Notes: generated by a model from the sequence alone, not told the origin. A stretch of 64,000 nucleotides of DNA from CAYWKL01 sp964459095 (GCA_964459095.1 CAYWKL010000002.1:1-64000); one strand, 5' to 3'; positions 16,645 to 25,738 are shown, counted from the stretch's first letter. Program-made: numbers and translations.

Positions 16645-17250
16645 ATGAATAAGAAAATATTGGTTATAGGTGCGTTGATAATAACAATTTTATCAAATTT
16701 GGCATTGGCATTATCATATCCGGTGTCAAGTATTGTGCATGGAAATTTTTCAGTCAGTCCTTGCGGAATTATCACAGGAGACCAATGTTCTGTTAAGTTG
16801 GATGGGCAGGGGGCATTGGACAAATTTGGTAAGAGAGGCATAATACAAACTACAATGCCAGGAATTGCTCCGAACAAATATTTTGTGCAATTAGATGGAA
16901 ATATTACAACACAATGGTCAGGTGTATTAATATTCCCAAATGTTTATTGTGGTAACTCAACAGGTTATATCAATAATATAGATACCGATGGAGACAAATT
17001 TTCCTACACTATAAATGGAACTACATGCACAAAAAAACCTTCAATAGCAAATCAGGTACAAATATTTAATGTAGGTGATTATACGGAATTTTCTGGAACA
17101 TTCAGCATTTCTGGTGGAAATGGAAAGTATGCAGGTAAAACTGGAATTGGTCAATTAAAAATTTATGAAACAAAGAATATGTTAGCAAGATTTGCTTATA
17201 GGGCAAATTCGTTTTGGTATGCTACACTATATGGAACCATATCTGACTAA
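16645..17250 (+). CDS. Secreted protein of unknown function
   Basis: 201 aa with a good ribosome-binding site (GGAGG). Signal peptide MNKKILVIGALIITILSNLALA; mature part Gly/Thr-rich, with ISGGNGKYAGKTGIGQLK suggesting a beta-barrel or allene-oxide-cyclase/dirigent-like barrel (GNGKYAGKTG is typical of such barrels). Exported; role unknown. Confidence 0.62.
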   Translation: MNKKILVIGALIITILSNLALALSYPVSSIVHGNFSVSPCGIITGDQCSVKLDGQGALDKFGKRGIIQTTMPGIAPNKYFVQLDGNITTQWSGVLIFPNVYCGNSTGYINNIDTDGDKFSYTINGTTCTKKPSIANQVQIFNVGDYTEFSGTFSISGGNGKYAGKTGIGQLKIYETKNMLARFAYRANSFWYATLYGTISD

Positions 17251-17299
17251 AAGAGGTATTCGAAAATGAAAAAACAAATAATTGAGGAGGTAGGCAAAA

Positions 17300-18130
17300 A
17301 TGGCAGTTTATAGCGGATATGTGATTGGTGGGATTGTTGCTTTATTTTTGATAGCAGGAGTTAGAATAGTAAGGCCTATTGAAAGGGGATTAATAGAAAG
17401 GCTAGGAAAATACAACAGGTTTGCAGAAGCGGGATTTCATTTTGTGATTCCCTTAATAGAGAAAATGGTTAGGGTGGATATCACAGAGAATATGATGGAG
17501 ATAGACACGCAGGAGATTATTACCGAGGATAATTTAAATGCAAAGGTGGATTTAGTGGTTTACTATAAAGTTATTGAAGATGAAAGCGCAGTCAAGAAAT
17601 CAGTCTATAAGGTTTCAGAATTTGTGCCGCAGATTACAAGGCTTGCGCAGACAACTACAAGAAATGTCATAGGAACAATGGCTTTTAAGGATGTTAATTC
17701 TAAAAGGAATAAGCTGAATGTAGATATTGCCACTATTCTGAAAAAAGAGACTGCAAGCTGGGGTGTTGAAATACTGAGGGTAGAGCTTAAGGAGATAATC
17801 CCGCCAAAAGAAGTTCAGGAAACCATGAACCAGGTTATACAGGCGGAGAATACCAAGAGAGCAGCTATTGACTTTGCTACCTCAGTAGAAACAAAAGCTG
17901 ATGGCGAAAAGAGAGCATTAATCAAATCAGCAGAAGGGCAGAGGCAGATGAAAATATTGGTTGCAGAAGGTGCAGCAAAGGCTTATGACCTTGTTAATGC
18001 ACACTTTAAGGGAAATGCCCAGCTTCTTAAAAAATTGGAAGTTGCGCAGATAGCATTGCAGAACAACGCAAAAATAGTTTTAGGTGCGGACAGCAAACAA
18101 GTGCTTAAACTATTTGACTTGAACAGGTAG
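17300..18130 (+). CDS. SPFH-domain (stomatin/prohibitin-like) membrane protein
   Basis: 276 aa preceded by a perfect GAGGAGGT site. N-terminal membrane anchor (about 6-21), then the SPFH domain: VRPIERGLIERLGKYNR, AGFHFVIPLIEKM, DNLNAKVDLVVYYKV, and a helical region ending ALQNNAKIVLGADSK. SPFH proteins form membrane scaffold rings that control proteases or lipid domains. A second, broken SPFH gene occurs at 43877-45003. No NfeD partner is seen next to it. Likely envelope stabilisation during the element's life cycle. Confidence 0.9.
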   Translation: MAVYSGYVIGGIVALFLIAGVRIVRPIERGLIERLGKYNRFAEAGFHFVIPLIEKMVRVDITENMMEIDTQEIITEDNLNAKVDLVVYYKVIEDESAVKKSVYKVSEFVPQITRLAQTTTRNVIGTMAFKDVNSKRNKLNVDIATILKKETASWGVEILRVELKEIIPPKEVQETMNQVIQAENTKRAAIDFATSVETKADGEKRALIKSAEGQRQMKILVAEGAAKAYDLVNAHFKGNAQLLKKLEVAQIALQNNAKIVLGADSKQVLKLFDLNR

Positions 18131-18139
18131 GTGATTAAA

Positions 18140-18451
18140 ATGGCAGAAGAAGGAATGGTTGAATGCTCCGAATGTGGAGAAGAAGTTGATGAGGATGATG
18201 TTTACGAATGCCAGACTTGTAAAAAAACTAACCTTTGTGAGGATTGTCAAGTTGGCTGTTCTGAATGTGAAGATGTGATGTGTGACAACTGCCAGATAGT
18301 ATTTGAAAATGCAGATATAACTTTATGCAAGAAATGCATAGATAAGGTATATGCAGTAAAAGAGGTTGTCAAAGAAAAGATTGTAGAGAAGATAGTTGAG
18401 GTCCCAAAAGAAGTAATAAAGGTAATGGGATTCAGCGAACCAATACTATGA
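18140..18451 (+). CDS. Zinc-finger protein with valine/lysine coiled tail
   Basis: 103 aa from ATG 18140 (AGGTAGGTGAT site upstream; the in-frame GTG 18131 would lie inside that site). CSECGEE, CQTCKKTNLCEDC, CSECEDVMCDNC and CKKC form cross-brace zinc knuckles resembling B-box or RING-like folds. A heptad-like tail follows (VVKEKIVEKIVEVPKEVIKV). Directly follows the SPFH gene, so it may be its adaptor. Confidence 0.6.
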   Translation: MAEEGMVECSECGEEVDEDDVYECQTCKKTNLCEDCQVGCSECEDVMCDNCQIVFENADITLCKKCIDKVYAVKEVVKEKIVEKIVEVPKEVIKVMGFSEPIL

Positions 18452-18603
18452 ACACAACATTACAAAAAGCTTTCAGTAAACTGAGAGACAGGATTGTGAA
18501 ACATCGTAAGAATTGTAAAAAATGGCAAGATGGGAAACAGTGTTTTGACTGCCATAGGAATACTTTAACATCAATAGAAAAAGAGGTATACGAATTTGAC
18601 TAA
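18448..18603 (+). CDS. Small basic cysteine protein
   Basis: 51 aa (MNTTLQKAFSKL...). Basic helix, then CKKWQDGKQCFDCHR, a possible treble-clef zinc site. ATGA overlap with the previous gene and overlap with the next. Confidence 0.5.
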   Translation: MNTTLQKAFSKLRDRIVKHRKNCKKWQDGKQCFDCHRNTLTSIEKEVYEFD

Positions 18604-19228
18604 ACTAACTTTAATATGTATGATTGGAGTATTATTGATTGGTGGATGCTCTAGTTATTACCCATCAGAAATAAGGATAGATAATCAAGCGGGTGAAAGG
18701 GTGTTAGTAGACATAAGCAAGAACAATACCAAAGTTGATATTACTATCCAGGAGAAACCAAGAGAATTAGTTGAATACTATCTTAAAGGTGACCAACCAA
18801 TTCAAATTTATTGTGTTGATGAGATAAACAACCAAATAATTTTAAATCATAGCATTCTCTCGGAGTATCAAAGAGAGAAAGTTGTGAGGGAAAATGTAGT
18901 ATACACCTATCCAAGATTTGATGTAAATTCCATGCAGAATGTCTTAAAGATTAACAATAGTAATTATCTGGATTGTTACTTGAAAGGAATGCTTGAACTC
19001 AGCAGAATTAGTTATGTAGACGGAATCTTCATATCTAATAACACAGAATTTGTAAGGTTTAGCGATATATTTAAAACACGTGAATTTAGCATGGATTGTA
19101 TAAACTATAATAATAAACCACAAAATGAATGTTTGGTTACATCAACATCGTATGAACTGCGGCAGTTTATAGAATCACCCAAAGGTGCAGGTTATTATAT
19201 ATTTGAGTATATTATTGAACTAAAATAA
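18596..19228 (+). CDS. Lipoprotein
   Basis: 210 aa from TTG 18596, which has an AAGAGGT site 8 nt upstream. MTKLTLICMIGVLLIGGCSS is a lipoprotein signal (lipobox IGGC). The mature region is predicted mixed alpha/beta with four cysteines. It overlaps the preceding small gene by 8 nt. Function unknown. Confidence 0.6.
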   Translation: MTKLTLICMIGVLLIGGCSSYYPSEIRIDNQAGERVLVDISKNNTKVDITIQEKPRELVEYYLKGDQPIQIYCVDEINNQIILNHSILSEYQREKVVRENVVYTYPRFDVNSMQNVLKINNSNYLDCYLKGMLELSRISYVDGIFISNNTEFVRFSDIFKTREFSMDCINYNNKPQNECLVTSTSYELRQFIESPKGAGYYIFEYIIELK

Positions 19229-19232
19229 AAAA

Positions 19233-19529
19233 ATGGCCACCATAAACCCTAAATGGATTATCACCATTGCCTTAGGGTTCCCAATACTCTACATATGGCA
19301 GAAATGGGAGTTCAGTATATTGTTTCTTGCAGGGGCTGCATTTTGGGCGTGGAAAACCTTTGACGAGGAATATGTGCACAAGTCAGAAGTCGAGAAGAGG
19401 GATGTTCCAAGATTGGGGCCTGAGCAGCCTTTCTTCGCTGCAGAGAAGACATGGGAGATTGCACCGGACGGAACACCAGTCGCAAAATACCAGGCTCCGC
19501 AGCAGTATACTACGCAGAGAGGGAGATAA
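19233..19529 (+). CDS. Small membrane protein with soluble C-terminal tail
   Basis: 98 aa. Two closely spaced hydrophobic helices (about 8-22 and 26-42, WIITIALGFPILYIW and FSILFLAGAAFWAW), then a Pro/Gln-rich tail. It follows the lipoprotein by 4 nt. Layout resembles virion membrane proteins, but no homology is recognised. Confidence 0.6.
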   Translation: MATINPKWIITIALGFPILYIWQKWEFSILFLAGAAFWAWKTFDEEYVHKSEVEKRDVPRLGPEQPFFAAEKTWEIAPDGTPVAKYQAPQQYTTQRGR

Positions 19530-19547
19530 AATATAGGAGGGGTATAA

Positions 19548-19754
19548 ATGTTTAACAATGAATTGGTTTTGGATACTTTTGGCAGAATAAGGTTAGTTGA
19601 ATGCCATGATTTAGTGAATAACAATAAAGAGTGGTATATACAAAGAATGAGATGGTTTGGATGGGATACTGAAGAGTTTGGAAACAAAAAGAAAATTGTT
19701 GGAGCATATAATAGAATTAAAAAACACATCTCAAAAACTCAATACAATACATAA
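19548..19754 (+). CDS. Small hypothetical protein
   Basis: 68 aa preceded by AGGAGGGG. Aromatic-rich, soluble (EWYIQRMRWFGWDTEEFG) with a basic C terminus. No family recognised. The ribosome-binding site and position in the array support translation. Confidence 0.55.
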   Translation: MFNNELVLDTFGRIRLVECHDLVNNNKEWYIQRMRWFGWDTEEFGNKKKIVGAYNRIKKHISKTQYNT

Positions 19755-19780
19755 AATTGGGTACATTCTAAAGTATAAAA

Positions 19781-20014
19781 ATGATTAAGAAAGAAATTAA
19801 GACTGAATGGCAAAATCAGGATGGTGAAAATTTTGGTGGGTTTGAAGTATTTACTTTAATTTTAATAATCATAATGTTACCACTGTTAATTCTTTGGATA
19901 TGGTCAAATGATAAATTTTATAAAATTATGCTTACTGTTTTTATAACTATATTTTGGTTGATAATTTATCATAAAGAGTTTCCAAAACGGAAGATATATT
20001 TGATAGACAAATAA
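19781..20014 (+). CDS. Small membrane protein, two helices
   Basis: 77 aa. Two hydrophobic helices (about 25-41 and 46-62) between a polar N terminus and a basic tail. No convincing Shine-Dalgarno site, so the start is less certain. Function unknown. Confidence 0.5.
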   Translation: MIKKEIKTEWQNQDGENFGGFEVFTLILIIIMLPLLILWIWSNDKFYKIMLTVFITIFWLIIYHKEFPKRKIYLIDK

Positions 20015-20030
20015 TGATGAGGTGGTTTTT

Positions 20031-20786
20031 ATGAAGAAGAACAAATATAAATTATTCAGCAACCCAATCAAGTGGTATATCCAGAATGTTAAGGACAGCA
20101 TTGAACCTACTAACTTAAGCCACAGGGTAAGGATGAATATTGATATACCTAAAGGAGCAACAAAAGGCAGGGCTTTGATTCCATGCGCTATCTATTCATT
20201 TGACCACTCTATTGACCTGAATCCTGCTTTAATCAGAAGAAAGGACAAAAAGAAGATTAGTGAGTTTCCTGTGAATAAAAGATTCAGTTATGACAGCAAT
20301 AAATATGATGTGCAGCTAACCAAACAAGAAAAGAAATTAGGATACACTTTAGATGAGATTGAGAAATGCAGGCATTGCGGCCAGAGATTAGTTATCGCTG
20401 AAGTTGCAGAAACAAGATACAGAAGCTGCCCGGACATTAAAGTGAGAGTTGCTGACAATGCAAAAGAAGACTTGAAAATACCTGTGGATTTTGGCATAAA
20501 CAAAAAGGATGTGATGATGGGGATGTGGTCATGGCTGTTCTTTGACTCGGTAATCGTCTTTGTAGGGTTTAGCGCTGTTACTGGGTTCAATCTAAGTGAG
20601 TATACAACACCATTTATTTCGGCCATCCCTAATTGGGTAAAGTGGATTGTAGGCATTCCATTGGTAGCTTGGGTATTATTGATGTTAATTGTAATGTTAA
20701 GCAGAATACATTACAAAGCATATATGCTATGGAAATGGTGGAGGAATATCAAGCCTACATTAACAAAAATTAGAGTTGCAAACTAA
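20031..20786 (+). CDS. Membrane protein with cytoplasmic zinc knuckle
   Basis: 251 aa from ATG 20031, which has a GATGAGGTGG site. Soluble N-terminal part with CRHCGQRL and a further Cys, then two C-terminal membrane helices (about 165-185 and 200-225). Possibly a membrane-anchored nucleic-acid or assembly factor. It belongs to the block leading up to the HerA-like ATPase. Confidence 0.6.
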   Translation: MKKNKYKLFSNPIKWYIQNVKDSIEPTNLSHRVRMNIDIPKGATKGRALIPCAIYSFDHSIDLNPALIRRKDKKKISEFPVNKRFSYDSNKYDVQLTKQEKKLGYTLDEIEKCRHCGQRLVIAEVAETRYRSCPDIKVRVADNAKEDLKIPVDFGINKKDVMMGMWSWLFFDSVIVFVGFSAVTGFNLSEYTTPFISAIPNWVKWIVGIPLVAWVLLMLIVMLSRIHYKAYMLWKWWRNIKPTLTKIRVAN

Positions 20787-20799
20787 GAGGTGAAATAAG

Positions 20800-21108
20800 A
20801 TGCTTAAAATAATAAAAAAACAAGAATGGTATAAACATATTTTTGCTAAATTTCAGCGCAAAGACTTTATGCATTTGATTATGTATGTATTGATTTTGTT
20901 GGGTGGACACATATTCTGGAAGATGATAGGATACTCAAAGCTTACAGAACAACAATCAATATTATTTCAAGAAAGATTAGTTTCATTCTTTGAAGTTTTA
21001 TTATTGGTGATAGGAATCCATTATATTGTGAGAGTTGTAGAGTATATGTGGGAGAAGCTAAAATATCCCAAATTAACTTCAAATAAAATAAAGGAGGAAA
21101 TACCATGA
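20800..21108 (+). CDS. Small membrane protein
   Basis: 102 aa with a GAGGTGA site. Two hydrophobic helices (about 24-42 and 63-82) and a basic C terminus. ATGA overlap with the next gene, which also has an N-terminal helix. Function unknown. Confidence 0.6.
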   Translation: MLKIIKKQEWYKHIFAKFQRKDFMHLIMYVLILLGGHIFWKMIGYSKLTEQQSILFQERLVSFFEVLLLVIGIHYIVRVVEYMWEKLKYPKLTSNKIKEEIP

Positions 21109-21581
21109 CTATTGAAGAATTTTTGAGGGCATATTATGGATTTATAATATTGGGAGTGGTTGTCATACTGCTGCTTGCCTGGAATTCTGCTGTGCGCTAT
21201 ATAAAAAAGTCAAAAGCAAAAAATTTAGATATTCTGCCTCAGTCCGGGCTGGATGATGCGCTTTTCAGCCTTGAGCAGGAAAGCCTGTTTGAGGATATTC
21301 AGGGCAAGGATGCTCTTGACAGCTTTCAGGAGCAGAGGGCAATGGCAGAGAAGCAGATAAATAAGATTAAAGAAGACGGAAAAAAGATGGTGAGAGACGA
21401 GCTTAATTTTATAAATGAATACAGGCAGAAGAAGTATCAGTTTGACAGAGACAGGAAAAGCCTTGGGATGAAATATTCAGTATGGGTTAACCAGCTCAGG
21501 ATGATAGACGAGATGATTGCCAACCAATCCAGAATAAGGGAAGAGTTCAACAAGATGAAAGATGTGAGTGGTGAACTATGA
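21105..21581 (+). CDS. Membrane-anchored coiled-coil protein
   Basis: 158 aa. N-terminal membrane helix (about 10-28), then a long charged coiled coil (about 70-155, EQRAMAEKQINKIKEDGKKM and following). Noticeably less AT-rich than its neighbours. ATGA overlaps on both sides place it in one operon with the lipoprotein that precedes the ATPase. Confidence 0.6.
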   Translation: MTIEEFLRAYYGFIILGVVVILLLAWNSAVRYIKKSKAKNLDILPQSGLDDALFSLEQESLFEDIQGKDALDSFQEQRAMAEKQINKIKEDGKKMVRDELNFINEYRQKKYQFDRDRKSLGMKYSVWVNQLRMIDEMIANQSRIREEFNKMKDVSGEL

Positions 21582-21832
21582 AAAAGATGTTATTTGTTGT
21601 AGTTTTGTTGAGCATTCTTATTGTTGGGTGTTCAGCAAAAATAGTTAGTTTGAAAGGGAAGATAGTAAGGATAGATGATTCCGGAAATTCTATAATAAAT
21701 TCAGCAAAAACAGTTATACCCATCTGTTATCCTGATTATAAACTGCTACAAGAAGGAGATGAAGTGATATTGACAAAAAAAGAAGGTTTTCTGGAAGTTA
21801 CTTGTTATCATATTGAACATTTAGAATATTGA
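21578..21832 (+). CDS. Small lipoprotein, OB-fold-like
   Basis: 84 aa. MKKMLFVVVLLSILIVGCSAK is a lipoprotein signal (lipobox IVGC). The remaining about 60 residues alternate hydrophobic strands (GKIVRIDD, GDEVILTKK), suggesting a small beta barrel. Translationally coupled to the coiled-coil gene. Confidence 0.62.
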   Translation: MKKMLFVVVLLSILIVGCSAKIVSLKGKIVRIDDSGNSIINSAKTVIPICYPDYKLLQEGDEVILTKKEGFLEVTCYHIEHLEY

Positions 21833-21860
21833 TTTTACTTTCGGAACTACTGAAAAAACC

Positions 21861-21901
21861 TAAAAGTATATAAATAAGCTAGTTTGTATTATCTGTATTA
21901 C
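21861..21901 (+). promoter_or_regulatory. Promoter of the HerA-like ATPase with GTATTAC element
   Basis: TAAAAGTATATAAATAAG (TATA at about 21864-21875) followed by GTATTAC at 21895-21901, 13 nt before the ATG at 21914. The predicted mRNA is almost leaderless. The palindrome is shared with several other promoters here. Confidence 0.65.
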
Positions 21902-21913
21902 CTTGTTTCCAAA

Positions 21914-23713
21914 ATGCATGAATCTGACTTTGCTTTGCAGTGGCTGGATTACCTAGGCAATGAAATATATAACAACGGAAAAAGGATATTTAAATATGAA
22001 GGCCAGCCCAAATACGATATTTCTAGGCTAATCAGCAGGATAAGGATTGGTGAGGAGCTTGGGTCTGAGAAGAATATAGAATACACATTTATGTCTTATT
22101 CTGAACTTCAGAAGGTGGGGTATGTTGTATTTGCCGGAACTGACCTTATCTGGAGGGAGAGGCAGCAGTATTATTACAAGCTAAAGAAGAGGGACAGGGA
22201 CAGTGTAGGAATCAATGAAAAGGTCTTTGATAGGAAGCTTAAGGTTCAGCATGACCCCACAAACAGAAGAATTCGTTTGGTTGGGGAGGATGTGCTGCCA
22301 CCACAAAAATCACCCATAAATTCAGGAGTAGGCCCCTGGATAGTTTACGACGCAGATGCTCCAAAAGAAAGTGATACCCAGGCAAGAAGGGATTTCGCGC
22401 TCAGCAAGGAGGGAATCAGGGCATCCTTAAGGAAATGGCAGTATGGGGATAACAGCGAAGAAGCCGAATATGCTGAAATCAAGGAGCTTCCGATACTCCT
22501 GTCGGATGAAAAGTATATAGTATGCATACGGAAGAATATAGTATGCCAAAGGATTATTGTGGTAGGGGAGCCGGGTTTTGGTAAATCAATTTGTTGCAAC
22601 TCGCTTGCAGGAAGAATCTTCTATATATGGGAAGACAGAGTAGGGTGGCTCATTGACCCGTTAAACCAGTTTAATGATATAAGCATGCCGCAGGCATTTG
22701 ACAAGTTTAACAAGATAAATGCATTAATTAATAATGAGCCAAAGCCAATCCCGGCAATTCAGTTGTATCTTGCATGTAAGCATAAAGTAGATATGAAAAA
22801 TAAGGATATTAGCCTGCTGTTAACCTTAGATTTTCTGGAGTTTCTGAACAAATACAAATTTTATACCTTTGGCATAAAGGATATGGATGTGGGAGACACT
22901 ATAAGATACCTCATGGACTTTATTAAGGAGATAAAAGATGTTACTACTTCTGAGGAGATAAGTGAGATAATGTTGGATAAGGTCCCAAATGCCCACAAGG
23001 ATAAGGGAATGAAGGCTATGATATACAAATGGGCAAACACATTTGAGTATATATTTAAGGAGAAGTTTACTTCCAATATGTACTTGGATGACAAGAAAGC
23101 CGCCCATTCATTGCAGCTTAAGCTGAAAGATGGCACGGAGATGGAAGGCCACCCATTCATTATGTGCTATGAAGCAGGGTTAATTCCTGTTTTGAATATG
23201 TCAGCCGCGCGCCGCCAGAGATGGATAAGGAATTACCTTGCTGACCTTATGCAGAAGATTGTAGCACATCAAAGCAATGTTCCTGAGGAAAGGAAGCACA
23301 GGGTGTGGATTATTGCTGACGAGCTGAATGAGATATATGAAATTGGAAAAAAGAAAGACAATGCATTTTTAGCATTTGAAGAATTATTTAGGCAGGGAAG
23401 ATTCAACAATATAGGGTTTATAGGGAATACGCAGTCTCTTGAAAAGCTGAATCCGGAGATGTACAAAAATGCAACACATATCTGCTGTGTTTATATGAAG
23501 GACTCAAAAGACAGGAAAAGGGTGGGGGATACTTACAATCTCGACAGGGAGGAATATGACAAAATTGAGTCCCTCAAGGAGCAGGAGATGATGGTGTTCA
23601 GCAAGGAGCCTTTCATAACTTATGACAGGTGGGGCAAGAGGAGGGTTACAGACAGGAAATGGTTCAGGGGAAGGATACTGCCGCCTATAAACTTCCACAA
23701 GGTGCCGGGTTGA
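21914..23713 (+). CDS. HerA/FtsK-superfamily P-loop ATPase (DNA translocase or packaging/transfer motor)
   Basis: 599 aa. Walker A GEPGFGKS at about residue 217, Walker B VWIIADELNE at about 465 and a downstream RQGRFNNIGFIGNTQS segment typical of the HerA/VirB4/TraG group (sensor/arginine-finger region). The ATG at 21914 is used because the TATA box would place the transcript start after the in-frame TTG at 21884. Such ATPases pump DNA during conjugation, packaging or end processing. No NurA nuclease or relaxase is seen, so packaging versus transfer cannot be decided. Confidence 0.8.
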   Translation: MHESDFALQWLDYLGNEIYNNGKRIFKYEGQPKYDISRLISRIRIGEELGSEKNIEYTFMSYSELQKVGYVVFAGTDLIWRERQQYYYKLKKRDRDSVGINEKVFDRKLKVQHDPTNRRIRLVGEDVLPPQKSPINSGVGPWIVYDADAPKESDTQARRDFALSKEGIRASLRKWQYGDNSEEAEYAEIKELPILLSDEKYIVCIRKNIVCQRIIVVGEPGFGKSICCNSLAGRIFYIWEDRVGWLIDPLNQFNDISMPQAFDKFNKINALINNEPKPIPAIQLYLACKHKVDMKNKDISLLLTLDFLEFLNKYKFYTFGIKDMDVGDTIRYLMDFIKEIKDVTTSEEISEIMLDKVPNAHKDKGMKAMIYKWANTFEYIFKEKFTSNMYLDDKKAAHSLQLKLKDGTEMEGHPFIMCYEAGLIPVLNMSAARRQRWIRNYLADLMQKIVAHQSNVPEERKHRVWIIADELNEIYEIGKKKDNAFLAFEELFRQGRFNNIGFIGNTQSLEKLNPEMYKNATHICCVYMKDSKDRKRVGDTYNLDREEYDKIESLKEQEMMVFSKEPFITYDRWGKRRVTDRKWFRGRILPPINFHKVPG

Positions 23714-23768
23714 AAAAATTAAAAGATATAACAGACCTTAAAAATTTTGGTTAAGAGGTGTGTGTAAA

Positions 23769-24512
23769 ATGTGGAAAAAAATAATACTAATTAATTTGTT
23801 GGTGTTTACCCTGTTGATAGGTGTAGTTAGTGCAATATGCACAGATAGTGATGGTGGAATAAATTATAACGTGAAAGGTGCAACAAAAAGTGCCTATACT
23901 ACTGGAATAGATAGATGTAGCGGTTATTCACTAAAGGAATATTATTGTAATAGGGGAGTAGTAAAATATAAAAATTATTTATGCCCTTATGGATGCACTA
24001 ATGGTGTTTGTAAAAGTAAATATGTATGTGGGGATAATATTATAAATCAATTAGGTGAACAGTGTGATAATGGAGTAAACAACGGAATATTATGTTCACC
24101 ATTTTATGGCACATTTTGTGATTATTGCAGTACTTCTTGTAAACTAACCAAAGTATATGGAAGTTATTGTGGTGATGGAGTAGTTGATTCATCATACGAA
24201 ACTTGTGATGATGGCAACAATGTAAATGGTGACGGATGCAGCTCAGCATGCCAGACAGAAATAAATTATGATGGGTTATGTGTAACTAATGGATACTTTG
24301 GTGAACAGCAGCAGGAAGCAGAGCAATTTTGTAGTTCAATAAGTAGCATATATGATTGTGGTTATAGTGAATTTTGTAAATGGGTTGACCTTAGGCATTG
24401 CACAGCGAATGGAGAGTTTGGAAGCCAGCAGCAGGAGATAGAACAATTTTGCAATTCTATGGATATCATACAAAGTTGTAATGATAATATTGAATTTTGC
24501 AAGTGGGGTTGA
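23769..24512 (+). CDS. Secreted protein with Myxococcus-type cysteine-rich repeats
   Basis: 247 aa from ATG 23769 (AAGAGGTG site). Signal peptide ending about VVSA. The middle contains CGDNIINQLGEQCDNG and CGDGVVDSSYETCDDGNN...GDGCSSACQ, the DUF4215/Myxococcus cysteine-rich repeat. The C-terminal part has two copies of a 37-residue unit (NGYFGEQQQEAEQFC and NGEFGSQQQEIEQFC, each ending EFCKW). Strongly AT-rich compared with the ATPase. Extracellular, disulfide-stabilised; probably adhesive or structural. Confidence 0.78.
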   Translation: MWKKIILINLLVFTLLIGVVSAICTDSDGGINYNVKGATKSAYTTGIDRCSGYSLKEYYCNRGVVKYKNYLCPYGCTNGVCKSKYVCGDNIINQLGEQCDNGVNNGILCSPFYGTFCDYCSTSCKLTKVYGSYCGDGVVDSSYETCDDGNNVNGDGCSSACQTEINYDGLCVTNGYFGEQQQEAEQFCSSISSIYDCGYSEFCKWVDLRHCTANGEFGSQQQEIEQFCNSMDIIQSCNDNIEFCKWG

Positions 24513-24555
24513 TGAAAGATGTTGGTAATAATAAAACTTAAAGGAGGAAACTAAA

Positions 24556-24732
24556 ATGGCAAACCCAATAGATATATTACAGAAGGAAATTGAAGAGAAA
24601 GAGAGCAAGTTAAAGCAGGCAAAAGAAGAAGTCAAGCAAATCAGGGAAGACATCAAAAAAAAGAGGCTGCTAATACTGGATATAACCAGGGCGATGAAGC
24701 GTGGAGAACCTGATGTTAAGGAACAGAGTTAA
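24556..24732 (+). CDS. Small coiled-coil protein
   Basis: 58 aa with a near-perfect AAGGAGG site. One charged coiled coil (LQKEIEEKESKLKQAKEEVK). It overlaps the next small gene by 20 nt. Oligomeric accessory protein at most; function unknown. Confidence 0.6.
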   Translation: MANPIDILQKEIEEKESKLKQAKEEVKQIREDIKKKRLLILDITRAMKRGEPDVKEQS

Positions 24733-24847
24733 CAAGGTGATTGATGATAGAATTAGCCATCACTCCTTGCACAACGAACCCTGTAAAGACAGCAAGATTG
24801 ATGAGCTGAAAATATTGAAATTGATATTAAGGGATAGGCTGGGATGA
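24713..24847 (+). CDS. Small hypothetical protein
   Basis: 44 aa (MLRNRVNKVIDDRISHH...), helical and basic with one cysteine. Kept because it overlaps the genes on both sides in an operon-like way (ATGA with the next). Confidence 0.45.
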   Translation: MLRNRVNKVIDDRISHHSLHNEPCKDSKIDELKILKLILRDRLG

Positions 24848-24993
24848 ATAATAAAAAATGCCCATTTTGCGGCGGTAAACTGATTAATAGAAAAAATGTT
24901 ACATTCAGAGTAGGAACTATGATACTTGGTTCAGTAACATTCAAAGGAAGATTGGTATGTTCAGAATGTAAATCTGTATGTTTAAGGAGGTAG
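24844..24993 (+). CDS. Tiny zinc-ribbon protein
   Basis: 49 aa with CPFCGGKL and CSECKSVC, a complete two-knuckle zinc ribbon separated by about 30 residues of beta structure. ATGA overlap with the previous gene. Confidence 0.65.
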   Translation: MNNKKCPFCGGKLINRKNVTFRVGTMILGSVTFKGRLVCSECKSVCLRR

Positions 24994-24998
24994 GCAAG

Positions 24999-25460
24999 AT
25001 GGAAAACAAATATTTTAAGGTAAGTTATCAGGGTGTTAAAGGGGTCATTACATTTGTATTGTTTGTAGTAATTGCTATTATTGTTATCGGTAATTATAAA
25101 GAACTTATTGTTAACTTTCAAATTAAGGATATTGTATCTGTGTCAGAACCCAACATAGTGATTATAATACTATTTATAGGGATGTATGCTGGAATTTATT
25201 TGGCATACATAATTATTAAATGGTGTGTTGGAATATTATATAAAACTTTTAATCATGAAAAATGGTATAAAACATTAACTCATGACATAATTAAATTTTC
25301 AGTTACGATATCACAGTATGAATCAATCAAAAACAATAAGATATTCTTTACTAAATATCCGAATGACCCAAAGCCGGTATTTAGTTATAGGGAGTTAGAA
25401 AAATGGGCAGAAAGGATAATCAGCAAAGAATTGAAAAAATTAGGAGGCAAAACAAAATGA
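24999..25460 (+). CDS. Membrane protein, two helices
   Basis: 153 aa from ATG 24999 (AAGGAGG site 9 nt upstream; the in-frame ATG 24978 lies before it). Helices at about 12-30 and 49-73, then a soluble basic C-terminal domain. Function unknown. Confidence 0.6.
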   Translation: MENKYFKVSYQGVKGVITFVLFVVIAIIVIGNYKELIVNFQIKDIVSVSEPNIVIIILFIGMYAGIYLAYIIIKWCVGILYKTFNHEKWYKTLTHDIIKFSVTISQYESIKNNKIFFTKYPNDPKPVFSYRELEKWAERIISKELKKLGGKTK

Positions 25461-25738
25461 AAAAAGGATATGTAAAGTCAAACTGGGCTCCTATGGTTAT
25501 AGTTGCATTGTTTGCTATAGGAACAGCATATTCAGGGGATTTCTGGATTGGAGTGCTAACACTCTTTGTGGCAGGAACATTGGTATACGGTTATATAAAG
25601 TTTGATGAAGACGAGAAAATGCACGATGAATGGTGGAATGCCTTAAGCAAGGATGAAAAAAGAGAGGTATACGGGAAAATTGCAGATTTTGCAAAAGATA
25701 AGTTTAAAGAAGAAGTGTACGGGGAAGGAAAAGCATGA
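25457..25738 (+). CDS. Small membrane protein
   Basis: 93 aa from ATG 25457 (TAGGAGG upstream, ATGA overlap with previous stop). Two short helices (about 11-27 and 30-47) and an acidic, helical C-terminal tail. ATGA overlap with the next gene. Confidence 0.6.
   Translation: MKKGYVKSNWAPMVIVALFAIGTAYSGDFWIGVLTLFVAGTLVYGYIKFDEDEKMHDEWWNALSKDEKREVYGKIADFAKDKFKEEVYGEGKA

Noticed and set aside
17266..17313. 15-codon ORF before the SPFH gene
   Set aside because: It merely covers the ribosome-binding site of the next gene.
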